Source: Monoplex corrugatus (Eukaryota > Mollusca > Gastropoda > Littorinimorpha > Ranellidae). Taken from it: a stretch of 64,000 bases of DNA. Each line of letters begins with the position of its first letter. Within the stretch, counting starts at the first letter, position 1. The notes beneath the pieces were generated by a model, which had not been told where the DNA came from, ran no database searches, and was given only the letters and a program-made list of their open reading frames with translations. The translations under genes were made by a program, and so were the position numbers. Of the stretch, positions 44,480 to 56,524 are shown piece after piece. The stretch covers positions 99,813,513 to 99,877,512 of the forward strand of contig CM060311.1 in assembly GCA_030674185.1 (NCBI GenBank), given 5' to 3'.

Positions 44480-46230
44480 CACCCTCACCAGGATCAGTGG
44501 TATGAGCCATCACCCCTTTCCTGTCCTCGCCTCAACTTTCCCCTGCAGGACTGTTGATACCAAATCAGTTTTGATGTTTCTGATCGCATGGCCTACATAT
44601 TTCAGCTTTCTTTTCTTGATCTCTGTCAGCAGTGGGTACTTGACATTCAGTTCCTTGAATATGCTATCGTTTGTTCTTTCGTCTGTCCATTTGACTCTGA
44701 GATGTCGTCCATAGAGCCACATTTCTGCTGCATTGATTTGATTTTCTTTGTCTTTTCTTAGTGTCCAGGCTTCACAACCACACATTAAACTAAGCAGGCC
44801 AAATCAAAATTTTCAGGATTCTTAGTTTTAAATCTTTGGGAAGCCCTCTGTCTTTCCATACACTGTTTAACTGGACCGTTTTTCGTTTTGCCATGAAAAT
44901 TCTTCATTTCACATCTATGGTGCAGGAGCTGTCATTTGCTTTTATAGATCCTGGATATTTGAGGAAATACTGGACGGACTTGCAGGATGGCTGAGGACAG
45001 AGAGGGTGGGAGATGTACTTGTAGGAATATATTTGTATGGAGGGCTATGATCGGCCAACGCCATGCGGCAGGGCACATGATGATGATGATGAGATACTTG
45101 ACATGTTGGATATCATTTTCTAAGTCTGTTTTATTTATTTGAATGTTTGGATGCCCCTGACCTTCTTTTCTTGCTATGTGTATTACTTTTTTTTTTTCTT
45201 TTTTTTTTTTTAGCATTCATTTCAATCCTGCCATGCAACCTGCTGCATCAGCCATCTAGTGTCTACTCCACTGAGAATTGTCTTCACGTTGAGACGTTAT
45301 CTGCTGTTAATGCAGTGTCATCTGCATATCTCCGGTTGGCGATGTTTCTTCCTCCAATCTTTATTCCCATAATCTATTCCAAATCTGCCTCTCTGATGAC
45401 CTGCTCTATATATATAAGTTAAAAAGAGGAGGTGAAAGGATGGGGCCCTGCTCAACTCCTTTTTTGATGCCAAAATATTCCCAGTGTACACCATTCCATC
45501 AGATTGTTGCTTTTTGGTCTTTGTATAATGTTGCTATAAGTGGCACTGAGTGTTTGGGGAAGCCCACCTTTGCCACTGTGTTAAACAGTCGATGGTATAT
45601 GACACTGTCTAAGGCCTTGTGTAATTGATAAAGGTAATGTAAGCTTCTTCAATTCTTGTTCACCGTTCCTTACTTTTTCTATCAAAATCTGTAAGACAAA
45701 TAACATGTCTGTTGTTCCCCTGTTGGATCTGTAACCAGCCTGACACTAGTGACAGTCAGAGTTCTTCTTCCGCTTTTTGTTTTATTCTGTTCAGTATGAT
45801 TAGCAGTATTTTACTGGTGTGGCTGATTAGGGCGATGGTTCTATAGTTACTGCAGTCCTTTGTGTTCCCATTTTTATATAGCATGACAAATTCTTGTAGC
45901 TTCCAGTCATCCAGCCACTGACATGATTCCCGTTTCTTGTATCATATATAGTATAGATGATGTAAGGCAATTACACCTAGTTCTCCAGTGTTTTTTAACA
46001 ATTCTTCTGGAACATTGTCCAATCTAGGTGATTTTCATGACTTGAGCTGATTTATTGCTGCACTGAACTCACTGACAAAAAGTTTTGGTTCCAATTTTTG
46101 AAAATCAAGGCAGGGAATATCTTTGGAAGTTTTGGTGTGTTGTCATGAAAAGGTGCTTCGCCGTACTCATGCCATCTTGAAAGAATATCTTCTATCTCTG
46201 TTAAGGTTTCGCCCTCTTTACTCAATTACT
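44480..46230 (-). mobile_element. RTE-like LINE pseudogene, minus strand
   Basis: Read on minus from high to low coordinates: a segment DWKLQEFVMLYKNGNTKDCSN YRTIAL at about 45.9-45.8 kb, then QAGYRSNRGTTDMLFVLQI, motif A TFINYTKALDSVIYHRL, motif C NRRYADDTALTADN (about 45.33 kb), and the C-terminal region INAAEMWLYGRHLRVKWTDE ... LVSTVLQGKVEARTGKG (44.5-44.7 kb). Several stops and frameshifts make it inactive. It is interrupted by a separate plus-strand RTE tail at about 44.97-45.09 kb. It lies in the same orientation as SFT2D in intron 1. Confidence 0.85.
44970..45093 (+). mobile_element. RTE tail fragment nested in the minus-strand LINE
   Basis: The sequence CTGGACGGACTTGCAGGATG ... GCCAACGCCATGCGGCAGGG CACATGATGATGATGATGA matches the last ~120 bp of the element at 47.7-48.1 kb, ending in the same (GAT)n tail. 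The flanks GAAATACT and GAGATACT may be a target-site duplication with one mismatch. Confidence 0.75.
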
Positions 46231-46660
46231 GTCATTGCTTTGATTTTTTCCCTTGAAAATTTATGTGGATTTCATCTTTCTTATTCTGAAATATTTATAG
46301 TACTAACAATAGTATCTATGGCCAATCACTGACAGTATTTATGGCGTGCACTCCAAGCACAGACATAGTACATGTGCACTACCTAACAAACTGCAGAACA
46401 GAGAGCGAAAGTGGCAGGTAGTGAAGGACCTTAAATCACGTGTGCCCATTGCATATTTTGAACCATTCAGTCCTTCCCCTGAAGCTAAAATGAATCTTTC
46501 TCAGTATGTTTTAACAGATATGCAAAACAAAGTGTCACTGGAGAAAATCTTCAAAAACAATATAAAGGTTACAAGCAATAAAATATACATCTGAATTCTG
46601 ATTATTTATTCACAACTGCGCTATCACTGTATCAGGCCTCGTGATAACTGAGCTTATGAA
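46231..46660. other. Unique intron 1 sequence
   Basis: No exon, repeat or transposon end recognised. Confidence 0.5.
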
Positions 46661-46745
46661 GAGAGAAGAGAGAGAGAGAGAGAAATGGAGGGAGAGGGAG
46701 AGAGAGGAGAGAGAGGGAGAGACAGAGGGTATGAAAAAGAATGAT
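46661..46745. repeat. GA-rich microsatellite
   Basis: Imperfect (GA)n/(GGA)n stretch just before an (AAT)n tract. Confidence 0.9.
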
Positions 46746-46747
46746 AC

Positions 46748-46870
46748 TGAAATAATAATAATAATAATAATAATGTGCACTTATTAAGCGCCTTTTCACC
46801 CGAAGGTGCCCAGGGCGCTTTACAAACAATTCAATACAGAACAAAAATGACAATTACATCAAGAATATAT
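46748..46870 (-). mobile_element. Second LINE/SINE tail family, minus orientation
   Basis: (ATA)8 is followed by ATGTGCACTTATTAAGCGCC, TTTTCACCCGAAGGTGCCCA and GGGCGCTTTACAAACAATTC. The trinucleotide run at one end and the self-complementary GGCGCTT/AAGCGCC pair resemble the 3' hairpin tail of a retroposon in reverse orientation. Only one copy occurs in the window. Confidence 0.5.
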
Positions 46871-46889
46871 AAAATGCAAAAATCAAACA

Positions 46890-47710
<821 letters not shown>

Positions 47711-48119
47711 ATCTGAGTGGACAGTCAGCAAGCAAAGCCAGAGCAGGATTGAGGCAGCCGAGATGTGGTTTCTCAGAAGAATGTTGAGAGTACCATGGAC
47801 AGCAAAGAAAACAAACAAGACAGTCTTGATGGAGGCAGACACAAGTCGATCACTGATAAGGAAGATTAGGAAAAGACAAGCAACATTTATAGGCCATTTT
47901 ATGAGGAAGGGGGATTTGGAGCACCTGGTCACAACGGGAAAGCTGGAGGGAAAGAGAGCACCGGGTAGACCCAGGGAGAGAATGCTGGACGGACTTGCAA
48001 GGTGGCTGAGGATGAAGAGGGTGGGGGAGATGCTGGGGGCAACGAGAGATAGAGATGGTTGGAAGTCCATGGTCGCCAACGCCATGCGGCAGGGCACCTG
48101 ATGATGATGATGATGATGA
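47711..48119 (+). mobile_element. RTE-clade LINE C-terminal fragment with (GAT)n tail
   Basis: An open frame reads WTVSKQSQSRIEAAEMWFLR, RMLRVPWTAKKTNKTVLMEA, RKRQATFIGHFMRKG, GKRAPGRPRERMLDGLARWL and ends VANAMRQGT, stop, followed by (GATGAT)n. This C-terminal pattern and short-repeat tail are typical of RTE-type elements. The copy is 5'-truncated at about the GCETWTVS position but otherwise unbroken, so relatively young. The enclosing ATG is host-derived and not a real start. Confidence 0.88.
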
Positions 48120-49016
48120 GCATAGCTGTGTCGTTCTTTCTATGTCATACTGATCCTTTAGAATCTGACCTATTTTGCCAAACGCTAACAGATTTCTGAT
48201 ACAGCTAAGCAGTTTCCTTTGGACTGACTCATCAGCCCAAACTTGAATTCATAATTTTGTCTCATCCACGTTCCAATGGGGAAAGTACCAGTGGCCGACC
48301 TGTGAAATAAACACCAGGGTGTTGTAAGGTCATAAATGAGAAGGTCCCCTGGAATGCGAACTGTTCCAGACTACATCATAAGGTGATCCCAAACCGTTCC
48401 AGATCTGGAATGGTTCAGCCAGATAAAACTGATCAGTGTAAACGGCTCAGTGTGCTTGGGAACTATTCTGGAACCATTCTGTTTTGCTAGAGTAAATCGG
48501 CCTTATGACGCAGTGACTACTGATAACACTAAATCAAAAAGTTGCTCAAAATGGGAGAGAAAGCTAAATGCACACAATTCATGGAAATGTCTTTCTTAAA
48601 AACAAACAAATGAACAAACAACAACAACAACAACAACACACACACACACAATTGAAGATTATATTAAGCTTAAATGGTTCCAAATGGGAATCATCCACAG
48701 AATTCCCAAAACAGACAGAATTTCAAAAGAAATTAAAATTACTGAAATCTAACCAATGCAGCTTCTGCACAGAAGCTAAAAACACAGTCAGTTTCTGTGG
48801 AGATGTGAGTGTTCAAGATATTTCTGGTTAAATTTAGAAAAAATGAGGGCTCCCCAGGACAAGCAAAATTGTGTTATTCATGCACTAAACCATTGTTTCA
48901 CTCACTAAAATATTGTTCTTCACCCTTTAAATTTAAATCTAAGAGGAAGGCTCAATTGCTAAAATTCTGTATAGTGTGTCATCCACTAACTGTTGGTCGG
49001 TTGTTCATTCTATTAA
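48120..49016. other. Unique intron 1 sequence
   Basis: Includes a (CAA)n/(CA)n tract at 48,617-48,650 and an internal palindrome-like CCGTTCCAGATCTGGAATGG near 48,393-48,412. No gene recognised. Confidence 0.5.
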
Positions 49017-49120
49017 GTTTTTTTTTTAAAGTCCTACCACACTATGTGTATATGAGGACTTGTGATAAGAATGTTATTAAAAGAAGCCTTAAAACGCTGT
49101 GTTGCCCTCTTCTGACAGGC
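49017..49120 (+). repeat. Interspersed repeat, copy 1 (family not recognised)
   Basis: AAGTCCTACCACACTATGTG, TATATGAGGACT, ATAAGAATGTTATTAAAAGA and AGCCTTAAAAC also occur in the same order at 54.72-54.81 kb, with about 80% identity by eye. No terminal structure or pol III box was seen. Confidence 0.65.
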
Positions 49121-49432
49121 TGAGCCTAAAGGCGTACAGAAGTGGAACTGTTGCCTGGTCTAACTGTCAAAACTGTCCATGACATTGCATTTTGAAAGCC
49201 GGCTTCTGATTGATCAGACCTTATATAACCCTTTGCCTGTCATTCAGCCAAACTGGAAATTTCAGTTCTAAGCAGTTCTTGTTCAACAAGTGGTTGACAG
49301 AATTTTCTGATAGTAGGCCTACTGCTGGAAGCAGTGAAAAAAAAGAAAACAAAAAACAAACAAAAAGCCAAGAGTGATGGAAAGAACACAGAAAGCATCA
49401 CAGTTATGTTTGAGAGACTCTGTGTATATCTG

Positions 49433-49434
<2 letters not shown>
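49121..49434. other. Unique intron 1 sequence
   Basis: No feature recognised. Confidence 0.45.

Positions 49435-49524
<90 letters not shown>
49435..49524. repeat. (TG)45 microsatellite
   Basis: Uninterrupted TG dinucleotides over about 90 bp. Confidence 0.97.
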
Positions 49525-49525
<1 letters not shown>

Positions 49526-50402
49526 AATTTTAAGTCACTGATGCTTATTTCATGTCTCCATTCTTTAGTGCTTTAACTAAGTATTAAACAGACATGCACA
49601 GGCACAGCATAATTGACCATGAGACCAGTCAATGAAATTATGTTTTAAAGCATTGTTTTGTTGCTCCAACATCTGAGAGAAAGACTTTCTAAAAGTTAAA
49701 AGTGAGGGAGAAAATATCTTCTAGTTCTACAGTACAATTTCAGATAGAGGCTTAAGCTACCTTCTTCATCAGCAAGTCTCATTTGCGATCAATACTCACT
49801 CAGGAGAAAATCTGCGGACTTGGAATGGGTGTGTATACATACACAGGCATATACATATAATGATATATAGCAGGCCCCAGACACAGCCAGCCAGATTGGG
49901 AAGCCAACCTGGCTCTTAACCTGAAAAGTTTAGGTAGCCTGCATCCCTTGATAAAAAATGTGTTCCTGTCCTTAATACTTTTCTTTTCTTTCTTCAACAG
50001 GGCCTGTTGCATGCAGTCTGTACAATACTCATTTGTTGTTTCTTTCTCTTCTATTGGGGAGAGGGGGAGGGGGACGGCATCACTGGTTCAATACAGTGTA
50101 ACCCATAAGTATGGGACTGACAGCCGTAGAAACAATTTCACTTAGAAACTCAAGATAACATCTGGTGCTGGGAATCAATTCCACATGCACTGACACCACA
50201 GATGTCACGTATTGGATAAAAACCAGACAATATTATAGGTTAATTTTATAGTATTTATTTTCTTATGATAACAAAGACAACAACCAAAAGTAATAATAAA
50301 TTCACTGATTAAATCAATAAACAAAACAAAAAATGGATGGGCACTAGAGGTGAAGGGCCACACTGTGTGTGACTTAATTATATTAGTTATAATATAATGC
50401 AT
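49525..50402. other. Unique intron 1 sequence
   Basis: AT-rich; no exon or transposon recognised. Confidence 0.5.
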
Positions 50403-50601
50403 TTGGGGTGTGTGTGAGTGTATGTGTGTGTATGTAAGTGTGTGTGTGTGTGTATGTGATGTGTGTGTGTGTATGTGTGTGTGTGTGTGTGTGAGTGTGT
50501 GTGATTTGGTGTATATGTGTGTGTGTGTGAGAGAGAGAGAGAGATGTGTGTGTAAATGTGTGTGTAATGTGAGTGTGTGTTGTCACTCTGTGTGTGTGTC
50601 A

Positions 50602-50653
<52 letters not shown>

Positions 50654-50740
50654 ACTGTTGTGTACGTACATGTGTGAGTGTGTGTGTGTTTGTGTGTGTG
50701 TGTTTGCATGTGTGTTTCGTGGGTGAATGTGTGTGAACAT
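50403..50740. repeat. TG-rich microsatellite cluster
   Basis: Interrupted (TG)n with GAGAGA and TCACTC insertions. Long ORFs on both strands are low-complexity artefacts. Confidence 0.95.
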
Positions 50741-50925
50741 AGCATATGTGCATGCAGCATGAGTGTATCGTGTGCAAGTTTTCAATTTCATTTCATACAC
50801 TGCATATTTTACATTAACCTGATCATTTAATACTCTATATTGCAAGTCTTTTGGGCGTGTGTGTGTGCATGTGTGCGTGTGTGCATGTGTGTGTGTGTGT
50901 GTGTGTCGTGTTGTGTGTCGTGTCT

Positions 50926-51776
50926 TACGACAATAAGACAGAAGCTATCCTCATTGGCATCCCAGCTGCCTCCTCTTTCTCTCCCATTATGTAACACATC
51001 AGTCCCAATTTCTGATTCAGCTAAAAACCTTGGTGTCTGCATTGACTCTACCCTGTCCATGAACAACTTTGTTTCTCAAACTGCCAGATCTTGCTACTAT
51101 CATCTCCATCGTATAAGCCTGATCAGGAAGTATCTCTCTGTCGAAACAACTGCAAAACTCGTTCTCTCCTTCATAATGTCTCGCATTGACTATTGCAATT
51201 CACTCCTGTCTGGTCTTCCTGCCTCCACCATTCACATCCTACAGCGCATTCAAAACAATGCTGCACGCCTTGTACTCAAAAAGAAAAAAGCTGACCACAT
51301 ATCTCCTCTCCTGGCACAACTTCACTGGCTCCCTGTATCAAAGCGCATACAGTACAAACTAGACACCATGTGCTACAAAAGCCTCAATAACGCAGCCCCC
51401 GATTACCTGTCAAGCCTACTTGAGATCTATGTTCCCTCACGTACCCTCCGCTCTGCCTCTGATCCTCTGACTTTTTCGCTTTCCACGCACTAAGCTCAAT
51501 ACCTATGGTCCACGAGCCTTCTCTGTTTCTGGTCCACTCTCCTGGAACAAACTTCCTCTCTCAGTCCGTCAGCAACCTACTTTTGTCCTCCTTCAAGTCC
51601 GCTCTCAAAACTCACCTTTTCTCTCCTGCATAAAATCCTAACCTCACTCAACCCCCCTCTGCAGCCTGTCTCCGCTCGGAGGGAATCACATGTTATAATA
51701 TATAATTGATATGCTATGCTCTCTATAATTATTCCATTGCTTTTATTGCTTTTATTCTTTCTCCCCATTTTAGCCA

Positions 51777-51836
<60 letters not shown>

Positions 51837-52028
51837 TGTATGTGTGCGTTTCGTGTGTGTTTGCGAGTTGTGCGTGCCTGCGTGTGTGTTGCTTCAGCGC
51901 TTAGATTTTGATTTTATCAAGATTTGCGCTATTTTTAAATATTGTAATTATTATTATTATATTATTATTAATTGATTTTATCAAGATTTTGCGCTATATA
52001 AATAAAATATATTATTATTATTATTATA
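50926..52028 (+). mobile_element. CR1/L2-like LINE, 5'-truncated, with double 3' tail
   Basis: After a (TG)n tract the copy encodes DNKTEAILIGIP, a frameshift, then ISDSAKNLGVCIDSTLSMNN, RKYLSVETTAKLVLSFIMSR, IDYCNSLLSGLP, HWLPVSKRIQYK and AAPDYLSSLLEIYVPSRTLR, the C-terminal region of CR1/L2-type reverse transcriptase proteins. Further frameshifts follow near 51,480. Then come a (TG)n stretch (51,778-51,835) and two successive copies of the AGCGCTTAGATTT...GCGCTATATAAATA tail with ATT repeats. Located in intron 1, antisense to SFT2D. Confidence 0.88.
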
Positions 52029-52696
52029 TGCCCGTTTCTTTCCTTCAAAGTGCTTTTCTTTCTTGGATGGTGGCCTGTCATATGTCTCATCATATTATGC
52101 AAACCTGTCTTTCACTTCGTTAGACTCTGATGTTATTTTCCAAATAAATGCATATACTCATAACAATAGGTTACAAGCAGGGACAGATTGTACTCTATAA
52201 CGAATATAAACCCGGTAGCTTTCCAACAGTGTTCGAAATATGTAATTAACTCAGAACAGACAGCCGGTGTTGCTTCGGCAAATGTTTGATTTTTTCAAGT
52301 GACTTCTGAACTACCTCCCACCTTATAAATACAGTCCTGTTGTCCCTTTGAGTTTGAGTCCTTCATCAGTTCCTACCCACACTCGACACTCACACTGCTA
52401 TGAGATAATGACTCGATCATATTCGATGCACGGATACTGATTCTGAACTTTTAGACTCTACTAGATAGCTTCCCTAAAATCAGCTTGATAAGTGTGACAG
52501 CTGAAGCTGATGACGACTAAAGATAATCATCCACATCCTGGATAAATTATTCAAACATGAAATACTCGATCGTCACTCCCCCCATGCCCATGGCCAATCT
52601 CTGAATCTGTCGCAATACTTTTTTTTTTCCGAAACATCTCGGATCTCCCGTTAGCCGCACGTAACATTTACCTGATTTATGTTAAATAGTTATTAC
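52029..52696. other. Donor-proximal part of SFT2D intron 1
   Basis: Unique sequence, higher in CpG near the exon (CCCGTTAGCCGCACGTAACA near 52,647), as expected near a promoter. No other feature recognised. Confidence 0.5.
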
Positions 52697-52762
52697 CTGA
52701 GTTATTATTCCTCTGTCTTCGTCATCTTCATCCCCACTTAAAGCGCGTTTCAGTTTATCCAT
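52697..52762 (-). CDS. SFT2D1: SFT2D exon 1 (start codon)
   Basis: Minus-strand GTTGCCATGGATAAACTG gives a strong Kozak context (GCCATGG). The exon encodes MDKLKRALSGDEDDEDRGII and TQ (22 residues), followed by donor GTAATAACT. M(D/E)KL+xxLSGxDxE is the conserved SFT2D N terminus, and exon 2 begins in phase 0 with the expected residues. The acidic, cytosolic N terminus precedes the first membrane segment. Confidence 0.95.
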
Positions 52763-52960
52763 GGCAACTGTGAGTCAGCTGCTGGTGTCTCTTTCAACTA
52801 AAGCAGAACACACTAATGGTCACACGCTCCCCAGTTTATTATCGAGAAAGGAAACTTCCGGTTTCGGCCAATTGTTCAAGAACGGTAACTCCAATCAACC
52901 CCAGCGGTCTCGCTTATTTAACGATGTTTTGCTCTTTCGTCACACTCCAATTTAAATGAC
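52763..52960 (-). promoter_or_regulatory. SFT2D 5' UTR and TATA-less promoter with ETS site
   Basis: On the minus strand ACCGGAAGT (52,854-52,862) is a textbook ETS/GABP motif about 90 bp upstream of the ATG. A CCAAT pentamer (GGCCAATTG) lies next to it at about 52,868, and another CCAAT at about 52,893. No TATA box is evident. This pattern suits a housekeeping promoter. The overlapping plus-strand 64-codon ORF has no support. Confidence 0.55.
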
Positions 52961-52964
52961 ACAA

Positions 52965-53310
52965 TGCACGGTTTTAAATAAATAGATAAATGAATAAACA
53001 AATAAATAAATGAAAAGTTCCCAACCCCAAACAAAGAAGTAAATAAACAAACAAACCAACAATAGACAATTATTAAATAAATAAATAAATAAATGAATGA
53101 AAAGTTCCATACACCGCAAAAAGAGGTAAGTACACAAATACATCTCAATACATGATAGGAAATGCCCAATTCATGGTGTTATCAAAGACGAACTTACATT
53201 ACCTGTCGCACTAGATAAAAGATAAATAAACAAAATGAACAAAACAAACAAGTAAAAAAAAAGCGAAAACAAAAACAAAACAAAACAAAACACACACACA
53301 CACCTACATG
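52965..53310. repeat. A-rich (AAAT)n region
   Basis: TAAATAAATGAATAAACAAA-type simple sequence, including a duplicated segment ATGAAAAGTTCCxxACxCCxx with AAA/AAGAAGTAA at 53,011 and 53,097. Minus-strand ORFs here are low-complexity. Confidence 0.85.
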
Positions 53311-53414
53311 AAAAATTGAAACTGAAAATCCGAAAATGATCAAAAAGCCAAAAACATTCAGGAAAAATATAGATCTATACTTTCATCAATCGATCACTAT
53401 AAATCAATGAAGTT

Positions 53415-53530
53415 TGCAGTCAGACAATTCCATGAGCGCTCCACCCAAATCTGCATGCATTTAGCTGGCAAGCTTCCTGAGCCTGCATCTTGAAATAGGG
53501 GAGGGGTGGGGAAGGAGAAGGGACAAATTG
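53415..53530 (+). mobile_element. SINE body fragment
   Basis: CAATTCCATGAGCGCTCCAC, CCAAATCTGCATGC and AAGCTTCCTGAGCCTGC... GAAATAGGGG...GGAGAAGGGA parallel the body of the SINE at 33.0-33.29 kb. No tRNA-like head is visible in this copy. Confidence 0.6.
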
Positions 53531-53629
53531 TGTACATGTATGCGTCATCAGTATATATGATGACAAATTATTTCATGATGATTTCATGTTGATGTTATAA
53601 TGCCACATGATGTTTAATCGATTTTTCAG

Positions 53630-53930
53630 CGTGTTACACACGTAGAAACAACAACAGGTGCTTCGTGGTTGAACGCTCAAACACCACCACCTTTAGGAAT
53701 TCTTTCTTCCCTCGAACGACAACAGAGTGGAATGGTCTGCCAGACGATATCATCACCTTATCGTCGGCACACCAGTTCAGGATGGCTGTGTCTGGCCTCA
53801 GATGCAGCCCAAAACCAGCCTGCTGAACGAGGAGGGGGCCCCAGCGACCATACTAGATGGTGCTAGGGGTCGGCTAGGCGAGCTGATTATACCAACTTTC
53901 AGCTGAAGTGAAGCCTGCCGACGGTCAGTC
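53630..53930 (+). mobile_element. LINE C-terminal fragment
   Basis: In one frame the strand reads FRNSFFPRTTTEWNGLPDDI, ITLSSAHQFRMAVSGL, stop. The RNSFFPRTxxxWNxLP pattern is the standard C terminus of non-LTR ORF2 proteins from several clades. The 60-65-codon ATG ORF in another frame is a shadow. 5'-truncated and unassigned to clade. Confidence 0.75.
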
Positions 53931-54715
53931 CCCCCCCAAAAAATCTTTTTTTAAATTTTTTTTTTAAAGTTAGGAATCCTGTGTGCTCTCCCCCAGTTTT
54001 TCCCCCGTTGGCGCGTATATCCAGAATTGGATTCTGCCGACGTCTACACATCAAGATCAAGAAGAGATGCGATTATGGATTCGTGTTAAAATGGTGCCAG
54101 TGAAAGCTTTGTTTGTGCTTACTTCATGTGACTTGAAATAGTGGCCTTGTCACTTTATTTGAGATTTTGTATCAAGTTTTAACAGAGTGCATTTGTTGTT
54201 ATTGGTATTGCTGTCGTAAAACAGATATAAGATTTTGCATTATTAATTAATTACGCAAAGGCTAAAGACTTTTCCTCAGCTGCAGTGGGTACTTCAACTT
54301 GTCGAGGGCCAGGGAAAGTAAAGAGGCAAGGGACAGAGATATACATTGTTAGCCCTAGGAAAAGAGTTCTCTACCACCTCATTCCCCTATGATCTGGTGG
54401 CTATGGCTTTTTCTAGTTACTATTTATTTGTTCATTTTTGTTCCTTTCGTTTATTTATCGCTTTTGTAAACAAAGGTACAACCCAGGTCTCCGTTGAAGG
54501 TAAAATCGATTTTGTATATTAATTAATGATATCAAACGAAATTTCACATCATTGCATTTTCATTTATCCTGCAACAGACGTAAATGATCCTTTTAAGGGA
54601 GGGCAGTGCGAGGGCGACAAAGACGTTATAATTGTAAGCTATAGGCTAATTATACTGTCTCTGGACAGCGACAATCTTCCCGAGGCCTACTAGCAGGGGT
54701 TCGTTGCGTTCTGTT
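53931..54715. other. Unique sequence upstream of SFT2D
   Basis: No gene or repeat recognised. ORFs are short and without family match. Confidence 0.45.
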
Positions 54716-54812
54716 TTGTTGAGTTTAATGTCCTACCACTCTCAGCTATATAAGGACTAACTATAAGAATGTTGCTCAAAGAAGCCTTAAAACATTTTGG
54801 CTGCACTGTGAG
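54716..54812 (+). repeat. Interspersed repeat, copy 2 (family not recognised)
   Basis: GTTTAATGTCCTACCACTCT, CAGCTATATAAGGACTAACT, ATAAGAATGTTGCTCAAAGA and AGCCTTAAAAC match the copy at 49,017-49,120 in the same order. Confidence 0.65.
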
Positions 54813-54929
54813 ATACCGATGCTACTGTCGGATTTTGTCTAGGATGAATGGTTTCGTGTTGAATCAATTAAATTAAGGCCTACAATTAAGCCTAACTTTC
54901 TCTCTGTCTCTTTGCTATAAGTTCATTGG

Positions 54930-55330
54930 CTCTCTGTTCTTTTGGTTCTGATTGGTTGAACTTACCAAGGAAACGTCACTCGGAGATTTCCGATGGGGGA
55001 AAATAGTTATATTCCGGGAAATACCCGCTACTTACGGTTTGGGGATTTTGGTGTTGTTTGAAATTGCTTCCTGTCTCACGAAACAAACCCCGTTTTGAAG
55101 ACAACAGTGACCTTCATCGATACTGACGAAATAATGTGCATCTGTGTAGACAACCATTCACTCTGACGGAACGCCGCAATTCTAAATCACGTCACAACAA
55201 CCAAAGACGAAAGACTTCAAAGAAGTTTCAAATTCAAGTTACATGCGAGGTTAGTTGTCTTCAACTCTTCAGTTTGGAAGGTCAGCCGTCATCATTGACT
55301 ATTGTTGACCTGTGTCAAACCAACAACGGG
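54930..55330 (+). promoter_or_regulatory. Possible promoter and non-coding first exon
   Basis: Unique, relatively CpG-rich DNA between LINE copies. It has TGATTGG (inverted CCAAT), ACGTCAC (CRE-like) and a potential donor ATGCGAG|GTTAGT at about 55,252. A downstream exon is not visible in the window, so this is only a candidate 5' end of a plus-strand gene extending to the right. It could equally be a diverged unique remnant. Confidence 0.25.
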
Positions 55331-55388
55331 TAAAAACAGCCGTTGAACAGGTGTCTTAGACTACAGTGGAGTGGTAGTACTGACAGTA

Positions 55389-55788
55389 GCAGCCCCCGAT
55401 TACATGTCAAGCCTACTTGAGATCTATGTTCCCTCACGTACCCTCCGCTCTGCCTCCGATCCTCTGACTTTTCGCTTTCCACGCACTAAGCTCAATACCT
55501 ATGTCCACGAGCCTTCTCTGTTTCTGGTCCACTCTCCTGGAACAAACTTCCTCTCTCAGTCCGTCAGCAACCTACTTTTGCCTCCTTCAAGTCCGCTCTC
55601 AAAACTCACCTTTTCTCCTCTGCATAAAATCCTAACCTCACTCAACCCCCCTCTGCAGCCTGTCTCCGCTCGGAGGGGAATCACTTTGTTTTAATATATA
55701 ATTGTATATGATGTGCTCTCTGTGGTTTTCCATTGGTTTTATTCTTGCTTTTATTGCTTTTATTCTTTTCTCCCCATTTGTGGCCATG

Positions 55789-55855
<67 letters not shown>

Positions 55856-55977
55856 GTGTGCGTGCGTGCGTGTGTGCGTGTGTGCGTGTGTGTCTTTTCT
55901 GCGCTTGGATTTGATTTTGTCGAGATTTGCGCTATATAAATATTGTAATTATTATGTATGCATGTGCGTACGTATGT

Positions 55978-56008
<31 letters not shown>

Positions 56009-56200
56009 ACGCTTAGATTTATGTATGTATGCATGTATACGCTCAGCTAGATTTATGTATGTAAGTATGTAAGCATGTATGTATGCATGTATACGCTCAT
56101 ATGTATGTAGGTATGTATGCATGTATACGCTCAGCGCTTAGATTTGATTTTATCAAGATTTTGCGCTATATAAATAAAATATATTATTACTATGTGTTAC
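55389..56200 (+). mobile_element. CR1/L2-like LINE, 5'-truncated, with composite double tail
   Basis: Begins at AAPDYMSSLLEIYVPSRTLR, the same family and nearly identical to 51,393 onward, with small indels. It continues through a (TG)n tract (55,791-55,850), tail 1 (GATTTTGTCGAGATTTGCGC, about 55,905-55,955), about 180 bp of ATGTATG-type repeats containing repeated GTATACGCT(T/C)A, and tail 2 (about 56,131-56,200). The whole tail-repeat-tail unit recurs inverted at 62.18-62.47 kb. Confidence 0.88.
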
Positions 56201-56524
56201 TGAAATCATTTTCTGATTTTACATTGTTTGGAGATGAGGACTAGAATTTTTGACATGATCTGATGATCTTGTATTATATATAGATCTAGATGGAATCGAA
56301 AGTTGGTAACTTTAAACTTATTGCTGTGTATGAGACAGAATGTTTCTCATTGTCGTCTACAAAAAGTTCAACGGTCTTGTGTGGTCACAGTCTTTTTGTT
56401 GTTGTTCTTCTTCTTCAGTGTTGAGGGCCCACAATCAAACTTGATTATTCTGGCGCCTATAACTGGGGGGTTTGCAACAGATAAATCTGGGGCAGTGGAC
56501 ATGTCTTAAGAGTTCAGTTTTAAT
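56201..56524. other. Unique sequence
   Basis: No feature recognised. Confidence 0.4.

Noticed and set aside
52761..52955. Plus-strand 64-codon ORF beginning MATVSQ
   Set aside because: It overlaps the SFT2D start codon and 5' UTR on the opposite strand and matches nothing.
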